DNA of 64,000 nucleotides. Source: Fen-1245 sp963835535 (GTDB taxonomy: Bacteria > Gemmatimonadota > Gemmatimonadetes > Gemmatimonadales > JACORV01). Shown piece by piece: positions 8,275 to 16,102 of the stretch; within the stretch, counting starts at the first letter, position 1; each line of letters starts with the position of its first letter. The notes below the pieces were generated by a model. The model was given only the letters and a program-made list of their open reading frames with translations. It searched no databases and had not been told where the DNA came from. The translations under genes and the position numbers were made by a program. The stretch covers positions 124,001 to 188,000 of the forward strand of contig CAWIFL010000004.1 in assembly GCA_963835535.1 (NCBI GenBank). Direction: 5' to 3'.

Positions 8275-8717
8275 GGCGCCGGCGCTGCGGCGGGCGCGCC
8301 GCTCCTCCGGAAGACCACGGGTTGGTAGAACGCCATACCGATCGGCTGGCCGTTCTGGTGCGCCGGGGCGAAGCGGAGCAGCGCGGCCCCGCGCACTGCG
8401 GCCGAGTCGAGCGCCGGTGTGCCGGAGGAGGACGCGACGGCCGTGGATTCCGGGTGCACGCGCCCCATGTCGTCCACGTAGAGGTGCAGCCGCACTTCCC
8501 CCTCGACGCCCTGGTCATAGAGATCGGCGGGATACTGGAACGGCGACTCGCTGTTGATGGCGACCGGCACGTCGTTCTCCTTGGCCGCCGCGGTGTCGGG
8601 GGTGGGTGCGCTGCGACAGGACACCATCAGGAAGGCGCAGAGGCACAGAGGCGCGGAGGCACGGAAGAAGTCGTCACCCCGTGCCCCTGTGCCCCTGTGC
8701 CTCCGTGCCTCCTTCAC
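8271..8717 (-). CDS. TonB C-terminal-domain lipoprotein whose signal sequence comes from a palindromic element
   Basis: Residues 55-140 match the TonB C-terminal domain: YPADLYDQGVEGEVRLHLYV, a DxxGRV turn, SSGTPALDSAA, RFAPAHQNGQP and a closing VVFRR strand. The protein is short (148 residues) and lacks a TonB membrane anchor and Pro-rich spacer. A lipobox-like FLMVSC precedes it. I take the GTG at 8715-8717, which overlaps the mutS stop (GTGA). The first 30 or so residues, including the hydrophobic core APLCLCAFLMVS, are encoded by a palindromic 8-base-unit element (8631-8714). If that element is really intergenic, the gene would start at the ATG just before VSC and lack a signal peptide. 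Confidence 0.72.
   Translation of the reverse strand: MKEARRHRGTGARGDDFFRASAPLCLCAFLMVSCRSAPTPDTAAAKENDVPVAINSESPFQYPADLYDQGVEGEVRLHLYVDDMGRVHPESTAVASSSGTPALDSAAVRGAALLRFAPAHQNGQPIGMAFYQPVVFRRSGAPAAAPAP
8631..8714. repeat. Palindromic element A built from 8-base units
   Basis: The left arm (8631-8667) is a run of 8-base units such as cgcagagg, cacagagg, cgcggagg; the right arm (8678-8714) is its imperfect reverse complement, units such as ctgtgccc and ccgtgcct. Arm differences are mostly A/G transitions. A loop of about ten bases separates them. It could form a long RNA hairpin between mutS and the TonB-like gene. Read on the minus strand it encodes a peptide very similar to that of element B (12123-12215). 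Confidence 0.8.
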
Positions 8718-11269
8718 TTGCCCTCCCTGGCGCGCCGCTGCAATTCCGCCAGCCGCTCCAGCGCCTGGCGCGGCGTGAGGCCGTCGAGGTCGAGCGCCTT
8801 GAGGTCCGCGAGCACGGGATCCTCCTGGGGCGCGAACAGCGCCAGTTGATCCGCCGGCGAAGGAGCCGCTGCGACCCGGTGGCCGGCCTCGAGCGTGCGG
8901 AGCACCTCCTGCGCGCGCTCGACCACTTCGGCCGGGAGTCCCGCCAGGCGGCCCACGTGGATGCCGTACGAGCGGTCGGCGCCGCCCGGCCGCAGCCGGT
9001 GCAGGAAGATGACCTCGTCCCCCGACTCGTGCACCGCCACGTTGAAGTTCACGACCCGCGCGAAGCGGTCGGCCAGCTGGGTCAGCTCGTGGTAGTGCGT
9101 GGCGAAGATGGTCTTGCACCCCAGCCGCTCGTGGAGGTGCTCGGCCACCGCCCAGGCGATGGCGACGCCGTCGTAGGTGGAGGTGCCGCGCCCGATCTCG
9201 TCGAGCAGGACGAGGCTCCGGCGCGTGGCGTTGTGCAGGATCGCCGCGGTCTCGCTCATCTCCACCATGAAGGTGCTCTGGCCGCGCGCCAGGTCGTCGC
9301 TCGCCCCGACGCGCGTGAAGAGCCGGTCCACCACGCCGAGCCGCGCCGCGCGCGCGGGGACGAAGGACCCCGCCTGGGCCAGCACCACGGCGAGCCCGAC
9401 CTGGCGGAGCACGGTGCTCTTGCCCGCCATGTTGGGGCCCGTGACGATCATGATCTGGTGCTCGGCGTCGAGCCGCACGTCGTTGGGGATGAACGCCTCG
9501 CGCGGCATCACGCGCTCGACCACGGGGTGCCGGCTCGCCTCGATCTCGAGCGCGAAGCCGTCGTGCACCTCCGGTCGCACGTACTGGTTCCGCGCCGCCG
9601 CGTGGGCAAGCGAGGCCAGGGTGTCGGCGGTCGCCACGCGGTCCGCCGTGTCCTGGATGCGCCGGATCGCCGCGCCCGCCACGTCGCGCAGCTCGCCGAA
9701 CAGGCGCTCCTCGAGCCGTGCGATCTCCTCCTCCGCGCCGAGTACCTTCGCCTCGTAGCCCTTCAGCTCGGGCGTGACGTAGCGTTCGGCGCCCGTCAGC
9801 GTCTGGCGGCGCTCGTAGTCGGCGGGGACGGCGTCCTTGTTCGCCTTGGTGATCTCGATGTAGTAACCGAAGACCTTGTTGTAGCCGACCTTCAGCGAGG
9901 TGATCCCGGTGCGCAAGCGCTCGCGCGCCTGCAGCGACGCGATGTACGACCGGCCGCCGTCCCGGAGCGCGCGCAGGTCGTCCAGTGCGGGAGAGTGGCC
10001 GGGGCGGATCGCGTCCCCGTCGCCCAGCGCCGGCGGCGGGTGGTCCACGAGTGCCGCGGCGAGGCGCGCCGCCAGGTCGGAGCAGAGGTCGAACCCGCGG
10101 TCGAGGCCGTAGAGGTCCCGCAGCTCCGCCAGGGCCCGCGGCAGCCGCTCGAACGACGCGCGCAGGGCGCCGAGGTCGCGCGGCGTCGCGCGGCGCGCGG
10201 CAGCCTTGGCGCCGAGCCGTTCCAGGTCGCGGACGCCGTCCAGCGCCTCCCGCAGCGCGGTGCGCCGCCCCTCATCGGCGGCGAGGGTGCCGACCGCGTC
10301 GTGGCGCGCGGCGATGGCGGCCACGTCGGTCAGGGGCGCCAGGAGCCACTGCCGCAGGAGCCGCGCCCCCATCGGGGTGACGGTGTGGTCCACGACCGCC
10401 AGGAGCGTGGCCTCGGCGCCCTCGGGTCGCAACGACTCCACGAGCTCGAGGTTGCGGCGGGTCATCGCATCGAGGAAGAGCCGGCCCTCGGCGCGCCGCA
10501 CCGCCGGGCGGCGGATCTGTGGCAGGCCGCCGGGCTGGAGCTCGCCGAGGTAGCGCAGGAGGGCGCCGGCGGCGCCGATCGCGAGGGCATCGGAGGCGCC
10601 AAGCCCGAGGCCGTCGAGCGACGCCAGGTCGAAGCGGCGGGCCAGGTCCTCCGCGGCGAGCGCGGGGTCGAACTCCCACGGCTCGCGCCGCGTGACCAGC
10701 GCGGCCGACGGCGCGAGCGCCGCGGCGCCCTCGGCGACGACGACCTCCGAGGGGCGGTAGCGCTCCAGTGTGGCGGCGAGGTCCGCCGTGGCGGCCGTCT
10801 CGAGCACCAGCTCGCCGGTGGAGAGATCCGCCGCGGCCAGGCCGGCCCGTGCGCCGTCGCTCGCGACCGCCACGAGGAAGGTGTTGGCGCGCTCCTCGAG
10901 GAGGTCGTCGGCCATCACCGCGCCCGGCGTGACGACCTCGATCACCTCGCGCCGCACGATTCCCTTGGCGAGCTTCGGATCCTCCACCTGCTCGCAGATG
11001 GCGACGCGGAAGCCGCGCTCGACGAGGCGCTTGATGTAGGTCGCGGCGGCCTTCACCGGGACGCCGGCCAGCGGGATCTCGGCGGCGGCGCCGTTGTTCC
11101 GCGACGTGAGGGTGAGCCCGAGCGCGCGCGAGGCGACCTCCGCGTCGCCCTCGAACGTCTCGTAGAAGTCCCCCATCCTGAAGAACAGGATCGCGTCCTT
11201 GTGGCGCGCCTTGATCTCCCGGTACTGCTGCATCACGGGCGTGGAGACGTCGAGGCCGGGCAGCGTCAC
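8714..11269 (-). CDS. mutS: DNA mismatch repair protein MutS
   Basis: MutS recognises mispairs and small loops and recruits MutL. The 851-residue protein has the mismatch-reading Phe-x-Glu in GDFYETF (Phe35, Glu37), the connector, lever and clamp regions, then the ATPase with Walker A GPNMAGKST, Walker B LVLLDEIGRGTST and the conserved FATHYHELT. The GTG start (11267-11269) overlaps the stop of the SPOR-domain gene (GTGA). The stop overlaps the proposed start of the TonB-like gene. MutS1 rather than MutS2, as the N-terminal mismatch domain is present and no Smr domain is. Confidence 0.97.
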   Translation of the reverse strand: MTLPGLDVSTPVMQQYREIKARHKDAILFFRMGDFYETFEGDAEVASRALGLTLTSRNNGAAAEIPLAGVPVKAAATYIKRLVERGFRVAICEQVEDPKLAKGIVRREVIEVVTPGAVMADDLLEERANTFLVAVASDGARAGLAAADLSTGELVLETAATADLAATLERYRPSEVVVAEGAAALAPSAALVTRREPWEFDPALAAEDLARRFDLASLDGLGLGASDALAIGAAGALLRYLGELQPGGLPQIRRPAVRRAEGRLFLDAMTRRNLELVESLRPEGAEATLLAVVDHTVTPMGARLLRQWLLAPLTDVAAIAARHDAVGTLAADEGRRTALREALDGVRDLERLGAKAAARRATPRDLGALRASFERLPRALAELRDLYGLDRGFDLCSDLAARLAAALVDHPPPALGDGDAIRPGHSPALDDLRALRDGGRSYIASLQARERLRTGITSLKVGYNKVFGYYIEITKANKDAVPADYERRQTLTGAERYVTPELKGYEAKVLGAEEEIARLEERLFGELRDVAGAAIRRIQDTADRVATADTLASLAHAAARNQYVRPEVHDGFALEIEASRHPVVERVMPREAFIPNDVRLDAEHQIMIVTGPNMAGKSTVLRQVGLAVVLAQAGSFVPARAARLGVVDRLFTRVGASDDLARGQSTFMVEMSETAAILHNATRRSLVLLDEIGRGTSTYDGVAIAWAVAEHLHERLGCKTIFATHYHELTQLADRFARVVNFNVAVHESGDEVIFLHRLRPGGADRSYGIHVGRLAGLPAEVVERAQEVLRTLEAGHRVAAAPSPADQLALFAPQEDPVLADLKALDLDGLTPRQALERLAELQRRAREGK

Positions 11270-12222
11270 GGCGCGCTCACCACGATAGGGTGGCCGTGCA
11301 GCAGCCGCCGGAGCCGCGCCACGGCGGCGTCGGCCTCCTTGCGCGAGACGTACGGGCCGGCGCGCACCCGCAGGTACCCGTCCGTGCCCGTCACGATGCG
11401 GCTCCGCTCGCCCGAGTGTTCCACGCGGTGCGCGATGCTCTGGGCCTGCTTCTTGGATCGGGTCGCCGCCACCTGCACCTCGAACTGCGGCGGGTGCGGA
11501 GGCGCCGCGGTGTCCGCTCCGGCCGGCGCCGGTGCGGCGGCGCGGCGGGTGGTGTCGGCGGCGGGGGGCGCGGCGGTGTCCGTGGCCGCGCGGGGCTGCA
11601 GCAGCGCCGCGGTACAGCGGCTCCGGTAGAACGCGACCTGATTCTCGAATTCGACGTCGTCTCTGCCCTCGGTGCGGGCCGAATCGAGCAGGGCGCAGGC
11701 GGCCATCGGGTCGCCGAGGTCGAACGCGGCGCGTCCGCCCCACAGCGCCGCGCGAGGCCGGAGCGCGCTGCCCGGGTAGTCGCCACGCAGCCGCTGGGCG
11801 AGCTGCAGCGCGCTGGTCGGGTTGCCGGCGGCCATGGCGAGCTCGGCCAACTGGAGGAGCGCGTCGTCGGCCCACTTGGAGTTGGAGTAGTCCAACGCGA
11901 CGTGGCGCAGGTCGCTCTCGGCGCTGTCGCCGGAGGTGGCCAGCCGGCCGCGCCAGAACAGCGCCTCGACGTACGCGGGCGTGCCAGGGCGCGCCTTCGT
12001 CAGCTCCGCGGCCACGATCTTCCGGGCGGAGTCGCCGCGCCCCTCGGCCGCGAGCTGCACGGCCGCCCGGATGACGGGGCTATCCTGGGCGGACGCCGGA
12101 CGCACAGACGCACAGACCAGGCCGGACGCACAGACGCACAGGCGCACAGACGCGCGGAATATCCGATTGCTTCCCCTCCGCCGTGCGTCCGTGCGTCCGT
12201 GCGTCCGTGCGCGCGTCATCAT
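11266..12222 (-). CDS. Secreted TPR-like protein with C-terminal SPOR domain
   Basis: After a signal peptide (hydrophobic core VRLCVCASGLVCASV, cleavage near PASAQD) come helical TPR-like repeats over residues 45-185, an Ala/Pro-rich linker, and a C-terminal SPOR domain of about 70 residues (FEVQVAATRSKKQAQSIAHR to the end). SPOR domains bind denuded peptidoglycan at septa. It resembles periplasmic YbgF/CpoB-like proteins joined to SPOR. Two adjacent ATGs (12217-12222) overlap the holA stop. The signal peptide is encoded by palindromic element B, which is odd for a conserved envelope protein. Confidence 0.83.
   Translation of the reverse strand: MMTRARTHGRTDARRRGSNRIFRASVRLCVCASGLVCASVRPASAQDSPVIRAAVQLAAEGRGDSARKIVAAELTKARPGTPAYVEALFWRGRLATSGDSAESDLRHVALDYSNSKWADDALLQLAELAMAAGNPTSALQLAQRLRGDYPGSALRPRAALWGGRAAFDLGDPMAACALLDSARTEGRDDVEFENQVAFYRSRCTAALLQPRAATDTAAPPAADTTRRAAAPAPAGADTAAPPHPPQFEVQVAATRSKKQAQSIAHRVEHSGERSRIVTGTDGYLRVRAGPYVSRKEADAAVARLRRLLHGHPIVVSAP
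12123..12215. repeat. Palindromic element B built from 8-base units
   Basis: The left arm (12123-12158) consists of units such as gacgcaca and ggcgcaca; the right arm (12181-12215) is a run of ccgtgcgt units, the imperfect reverse complement. About 22 bases separate the arms. A second partial run of gacgcaca units precedes the left arm at 12099-12118. On the minus strand it encodes the first 30 or so residues of the SPOR protein, including FRASVRLCVCAS, which parallels FRASAPLCLCAF from element A. Confidence 0.8.
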
Positions 12223-13283
12223 GCCGCCTCCTGCCCCGGACGGCCGAGCGACAGGACGACCTCGATCACGACCTCCGCCTCACCCGCGAGCCGTGTGCCC
12301 TTCAGGCGAGCGTCGGCGCGGAGCAGCGTGGCGAGCCCTGCGTCCAGCTCGGCGGCGGTCCACTTGGCCGCATCGCGGACCCAGCGCGCCGCTTCTTCCT
12401 TCCACGGGCGCAGCTTGGCCGGGCGCGCGGCGAACAAGGCATCCAGCACTCCCGAGGTCGCCCGTCCCGGGGCCTCTCGTTCGTCGAGGCGTTCGCGGGC
12501 CAGGGCGAGGCCGACCAGGACCGTGCCGAGTGCGCTGACCAATTGCACTCCACTGCTGCCGGGGCCCGCGATCAGCGCGGGCACCATTTCGGCCGCGACG
12601 GCGAAGCGCCGCGCGCTCACCGCGTCCACGAAGTCGTAGACAGTCTCCCCCGTCCGCACGCCTACGAGGTCCGCGACGTCCGCGATCGTCGCCGGCTTCC
12701 CGGCCGTCGCCACCGCGAGCTTCGCCAGCTCCGCGGAGAGCTGCTGGAGATCCTCGCCCACCGCGGCCTGCAGATGACGCGCCGCCTCCGCCTCGATCAC
12801 CAGGCCCAGCTCCTTCGCGTGATGCTGGATCCAGCGGCCGACACGCTCGGGCGGCAGCGGGGCGACGTCCACGCTGCAGGCGGCCGTCTCCAGGGCCGCG
12901 TCGGGCTTCTCGCCGGCCGATTGCACGAGCACCAGGACGGTGTCCGCCGAGGGGCGCTTCAAGTATCCGGCCACCGCCGTCTTGAGCGCCTGCTGGCGGG
13001 GGCGGCGCTGCTGCAGGCATTCCACCTCGGTCAATACCACGCCACGCCGAGCCGCCATCATCGGGGGCGTCTCGACCAGGGACTGGAAGTCCTCGGCGGC
13101 GAGCTCGGGAGCGCGACGGCGGTCGAGGTTGAAGTCCCGCGTGCCTGCGTCCACGGCGAGCGCCACGATCTGGCGCACCGCTTCGTCCTTCAGGAATTCG
13201 TCGTCGCCGTGGAGGTAATAGACAGGCTCAAGGTCGCCCTTGGCGAGGGAGCGCCGAAGCTCATCGAATGTCCGCCCGGGCAT
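12219..13283 (-). CDS. holA: DNA polymerase III subunit delta
   Basis: HolA is the clamp-loader subunit that opens the sliding clamp. The 354-residue protein begins with the HolA N-terminal pattern PVYYLHGDDEFLKDEAV, a degenerate AAA+ P-loop region, and continues with a long helical C-terminal collar domain; GVQLVSALGTVLVGLALARE belongs to that part. I use the ATG at 13281-13283; an in-frame TTG three codons upstream is possible. It heads the long minus-strand series that runs through mutS to the macro-domain gene. Confidence 0.92.
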   Translation of the reverse strand: MPGRTFDELRRSLAKGDLEPVYYLHGDDEFLKDEAVRQIVALAVDAGTRDFNLDRRRAPELAAEDFQSLVETPPMMAARRGVVLTEVECLQQRRPRQQALKTAVAGYLKRPSADTVLVLVQSAGEKPDAALETAACSVDVAPLPPERVGRWIQHHAKELGLVIEAEAARHLQAAVGEDLQQLSAELAKLAVATAGKPATIADVADLVGVRTGETVYDFVDAVSARRFAVAAEMVPALIAGPGSSGVQLVSALGTVLVGLALARERLDEREAPGRATSGVLDALFAARPAKLRPWKEEAARWVRDAAKWTAAELDAGLATLLRADARLKGTRLAGEAEVVIEVVLSLGRPGQEAA

Positions 13284-13331
13284 CGGGCGCAACTTAGCCC
13301 GAAACGGGGTGCCGCAAAAGGCTGGCGGGCG

Positions 13332-13868
13332 CTACCGCCCGCCCCAGACTGCGGGAACGTCGAACCGCGGCGGATTGGTGTCCTGCATGGGGTTGGTGTC
13401 GGCGACGAGCAAGACGGGATCGAAGGGGTGGAAGCCGTTACGCAGGATCTGGTCGGTATCGAGCCGGATCTCCACGGGCGCCGGAATCCAGACCGCCGGC
13501 AACGGGGCGCTCACGGCGACGGTCGGCGCCACGCGCCTGGCGGCGCGCAGCTCCGCCAGATCCCACGTGACGAGCCCGATCATGACCATCACCAGCATCG
13601 CCGCGACGGCGCCCGAGATCGGGTTCACTGCCAGCGCCCGCACCACCAGCTCGTCGCCCAGCCGGCGGCGAAGCCGGTCGCCGAAGCTTCCCGATAGCTG
13701 AACCGACGGCAGGTCCCGCAGGGCGCTGACCCCCGTCCGGAACGCCGCGTCGAAGCGACGGCACGGCGCGCACAGGCTCAGGTGCCGCCGCGCACGAAGC
13801 TCCGCCTCGTCGTCGAGCAGACCGTCAGCAAAGTCGGAGTATTTTTCGCGGAACTCGCAGCAGTCCAT
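13332..13868 (-). CDS. Anti-sigma factor with zinc-finger (ZAS-like) domain
   Basis: The N-terminal 45 residues contain a HxxxCxxC cluster (HLSLCAPC) with a preceding cysteine pair (CCEF), the pattern of zinc-finger anti-sigma factors that hold ECF sigma factors. One hydrophobic segment (AVAAMLVMVMIGLVTW, about residues 85-102) anchors it in the membrane, leaving a C-terminal region of some 70 residues outside. The ATG is at 13866-13868. It lies 80 bases downstream of the ECF sigma gene on the same strand, as expected for a sigma/anti-sigma pair. The signal it senses is unknown. Confidence 0.87.
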   Translation of the reverse strand: MDCCEFREKYSDFADGLLDDEAELRARRHLSLCAPCRRFDAAFRTGVSALRDLPSVQLSGSFGDRLRRRLGDELVVRALAVNPISGAVAAMLVMVMIGLVTWDLAELRAARRVAPTVAVSAPLPAVWIPAPVEIRLDTDQILRNGFHPFDPVLLVADTNPMQDTNPPRFDVPAVWGGR

Positions 13869-13948
13869 GAGCGTCCAGAGAAGGACACCACTACTACCGC
13901 AGGATGGCCGGGGGGTTCCGGGGCGTCCTCTTGAGAGGCCGGCCCCGG

Positions 13949-14653
13949 CTAGTCGAGGTGCGGTGCGATGATCGAGGCGAAACTGTTCCGGGCCCGGTTC
14001 AGACGGCTCTTCACCGTCCCCAGGTTGCACCCGGTGATCTCGGCGATCTCCTCGTAGGTCTTCCCCTCGAGCTCCCGCAGCACGAAGACGACGCGGTGGT
14101 GCTCGGGGAGCTGCTCGACCGACTGCTCCACGAGGGCGCGCAGGTGCCGCTTGTGGAACATGTCGTCCGGCCGCGAGCTGGAGTCCTCGAACTGGAGCGG
14201 CCGGTGATCCGACTCCCAGTGCTTCTTGATCGCCTGGAACAGGACCAGCGGGTTCCGGCTCCGGTTCCGCAGCTCGTTCTTGGCCAGGTTCGACGCGATC
14301 GTGTAGGCCCAGGTCGAGAACTTCTTCGTCTGGTCGAAGCGGTGCAGGTGGCGATAGATGCGGATGAAGACCTCCTGCACGAGGTCCTCGGCGCGCTCCC
14401 GGTCACCGATGGTCCGATAGATGAAGTTCAGCAGGCGGGCTTGGTAGCGGGCGACCAGCTCGTCGAAGGCACGCGACTGCCCGTCCAGGAAGGCCTGGAC
14501 GACGTGCGAATCGTCGAGCTCCGCGAAGGCGGACGCCGGGCCAGTGCGTGTCGCGCGGAGGGATCCGTGGGCCACCAGTGTCACGTCGCGCTCGCTCGTG
14601 TCATGGGAATCTGCCTTACCAAAGAAAGGCAGGAACCGTACCGGGTAACGCAT
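13949..14653 (-). CDS. ECF-type RNA polymerase sigma factor (RpoE-like)
   Basis: The 234-residue protein has region 2 (AFDELVARYQARLLNFIYR, then the -10 binding helix with VQEVFIRIYRHLHRFD and FSTWAYTIASNLAKNELR) and region 4 (LPEHHRVVFVLRELEGKTYEEIAEITGCNLGTVKSRLNRAR, given here as its order of helices). It carries about 45 extra residues at the N-terminus before region 2. The ATG at 14651-14653 is used; a shorter start is possible. The anti-sigma gene lies directly downstream. It belongs with RpoE/SigW-type sigma factors that act in envelope or oxidative stress; its regulon cannot be read here. Confidence 0.93.
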   Translation of the reverse strand: MRYPVRFLPFFGKADSHDTSERDVTLVAHGSLRATRTGPASAFAELDDSHVVQAFLDGQSRAFDELVARYQARLLNFIYRTIGDRERAEDLVQEVFIRIYRHLHRFDQTKKFSTWAYTIASNLAKNELRNRSRNPLVLFQAIKKHWESDHRPLQFEDSSSRPDDMFHKRHLRALVEQSVEQLPEHHRVVFVLRELEGKTYEEIAEITGCNLGTVKSRLNRARNSFASIIAPHLD

Positions 14654-14703
14654 CGCACAGGTCTCAGACGGAAACTCGTTGGTATTGTTAAACTTGAGCC
14701 CCC

Positions 14704-14728
14704 GGCGGCGCCGGGGTCTGGCGCCGCC
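14704..14728. terminator. Perfect 9-bp hairpin between the NUDIX and sigma genes
   Basis: GGCGGCGCC (14704-14712) pairs with GGCGCCGCC (14720-14728) around a 7-base loop. It follows the NUDIX stop on the minus strand and precedes the sigma factor gene. The bases after it (GGGCTCAAGTTTAAC) are only weakly T-rich, so termination would be poor; it may instead separate the two transcription units. Confidence 0.4.
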
Positions 14729-14754
14729 ATCTCCAGGCTACCGTCCCCTAATTA

Positions 14755-15450
14755 CTACAGTCCGAGTTGGAAACCAGCGAAAAAGAGAACAGCCACGATC
14801 GTCTTTCCATCCACGATCTCGCCATCCCGGATCATCTCAATGGCTGCCCGGACGCTCACCGGCTTCACTTCCATGAATTCATCAGACTCGCGTCGGGTTT
14901 CCTGGGGTCGTACGACAAGGTCGCGGGCGGCGAAGATGTGGATCCGCTCGTCGGTAAAGCCGGGGGTCGTGTAGATGGTGGTCAGCCGATCCCAGCGGCC
15001 GGCGGTCGCGCCGGTTTCCTCGAGCAGCTCGCGGCGGGCGCACGCCTCCGGGCTCTCACCCACCTCCAGCCGGCCGGCGGGGACTTCCCAGATGAGCCCG
15101 CCGGTGGCGTACCGGTACTGCCGGATCAGCAGGAGTTGCGGGTCGTCGCTCCCGTCGGCGGTGAGCACCGGGATCACGGCTGCGGCGCCGGGATGGCGGA
15201 TCATCTCCAGCTCGCCGCTGCTGCCGTCCGGGAACCGGACGGAGTCCACGTCGAGGTTGAGGACGCGGCCCGTGTAGATGCGCCGCGACGCGAGACGGTC
15301 CTCTGGTGCGTCGGTGGCACTCGCGCCAGGGCCGGATCGAGCGGGCGGCGCATCGGAAGTGTCGTTTGCGCGTCGGCGCCCGTCCGGCGCGCTCACGGCG
15401 CCGCCCGACCCCAGAGCGCCGGGGCGGCCGATCGCCCGCCGGCGCGCCAC
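14755..15450 (-). CDS. NUDIX hydrolase, ADP-ribose pyrophosphatase type
   Basis: NUDIX enzymes cleave nucleoside diphosphates linked to another group. The Nudix box is intact (GRLEVGESPEACARRELLEE followed by TG), and the region after it (YTTPGFTDERIHIFAA) matches the ADP-ribose/sugar-nucleotide pyrophosphatase group. The first 50 residues are low-complexity (Arg/Ala/Gly/Ser) and unlike the family, so the true start is probably downstream of the GTG at 15448-15450; the conserved part begins near SRRIYTGRVLNLDVD. It lies 25 bases after the YdcF-like gene on the same strand. Confidence 0.88.
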   Translation of the reverse strand: MARRRAIGRPGALGSGGAVSAPDGRRRANDTSDAPPARSGPGASATDAPEDRLASRRIYTGRVLNLDVDSVRFPDGSSGELEMIRHPGAAAVIPVLTADGSDDPQLLLIRQYRYATGGLIWEVPAGRLEVGESPEACARRELLEETGATAGRWDRLTTIYTTPGFTDERIHIFAARDLVVRPQETRRESDEFMEVKPVSVRAAIEMIRDGEIVDGKTIVAVLFFAGFQLGL

Positions 15451-15475
15451 GCAGCACGTCCGGATGCAGCCATGG

Positions 15476-16054
15476 TCACCTCGTCAGGAGGAATGCGATC
15501 GGAGCCTTGACCGACTCCGCGAGCAGGTATGTGATCTCGAGCCGCCGGTTGGCCGCGATGGGGCTCGCGCGCGCCGGCGAAGGGAACGGCTGGAGGCCGA
15601 GGCGGCGGGCGATCAGGCAGAGGCGCAGCATGTGGAACCCGTCGCTCACGAGGATGACGCGGTGTCCACCGTGGGCCTGGATCCACTCCGCGGCGGCCCG
15701 GAGCGCCGGCTCGGTCGAGCGCCCGGTGCCGATCGCCACGACCGCCGCCGAGTCGCGTCCGCCGGCGAGGAGGTAGCGCCGGCCGACGTCGGCCTCGCTC
15801 ACGGTATCGGCGGCGCCGACGCCGCCCGCGACGACCAGCCGCGGAGCGAGGTGCCGCCGGAACAACGCGGCCGCATGGTCCAGCCGGGCCTTGAAGACCG
15901 GCGACGGCCGGCCGTTGTACTGCGCGGCCCCCATCACGACGATGGCGTCGGCCGGCGCCGCTTCCTCGCGCCGCGCGGCGACGACCACCTCGATCAGCGA
16001 GAAGACCCAGGCCGCCGCCAGCAGCGCGGCCGCAGCCCAGAGGACCCGGCGCAT
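15476..16054 (-). CDS. YdcF/SanA-like membrane protein (DUF218)
   Basis: An N-terminal membrane segment (LWAAAALLAAAWVFSLIEVVV) precedes a DUF218 domain: DAIVVMGAAQYNGRPSPVF at the start, VVAGGVG, ILVSDGFHMLR and SVKAPIAF at the end. DUF218 proteins such as ElyC and SanA affect cell-envelope integrity; ElyC is linked to lipid-carrier metabolism in E. coli. The role in this organism is an inference. It is a good length match (192 residues). The ATG at 16052-16054 is the only start before the conserved membrane segment. Confidence 0.85.
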   Translation of the reverse strand: MRRVLWAAAALLAAAWVFSLIEVVVAARREEAAPADAIVVMGAAQYNGRPSPVFKARLDHAAALFRRHLAPRLVVAGGVGAADTVSEADVGRRYLLAGGRDSAAVVAIGTGRSTEPALRAAAEWIQAHGGHRVILVSDGFHMLRLCLIARRLGLQPFPSPARASPIAANRRLEITYLLAESVKAPIAFLLTR

Positions 16055-16102
16055 TCCGCAAACGTAGCGGACGTGCGGGGGCCGAGCCAGCAGGCGGTGC
16101 GA

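Noticed and set aside
8606..11629. A 1007-codon open frame on the plus strand opposite mutS
   Set aside because: It is the antisense shadow of mutS in very GC-rich DNA; its translation is low-complexity Arg/Gly/His-rich with no recognisable domain.
14654..14700. ECF-type autoregulated promoter upstream of the sigma gene
   Set aside because: CGTCTGA resembles an ECF -10 element, but no convincing -35 element lies at the usual distance.
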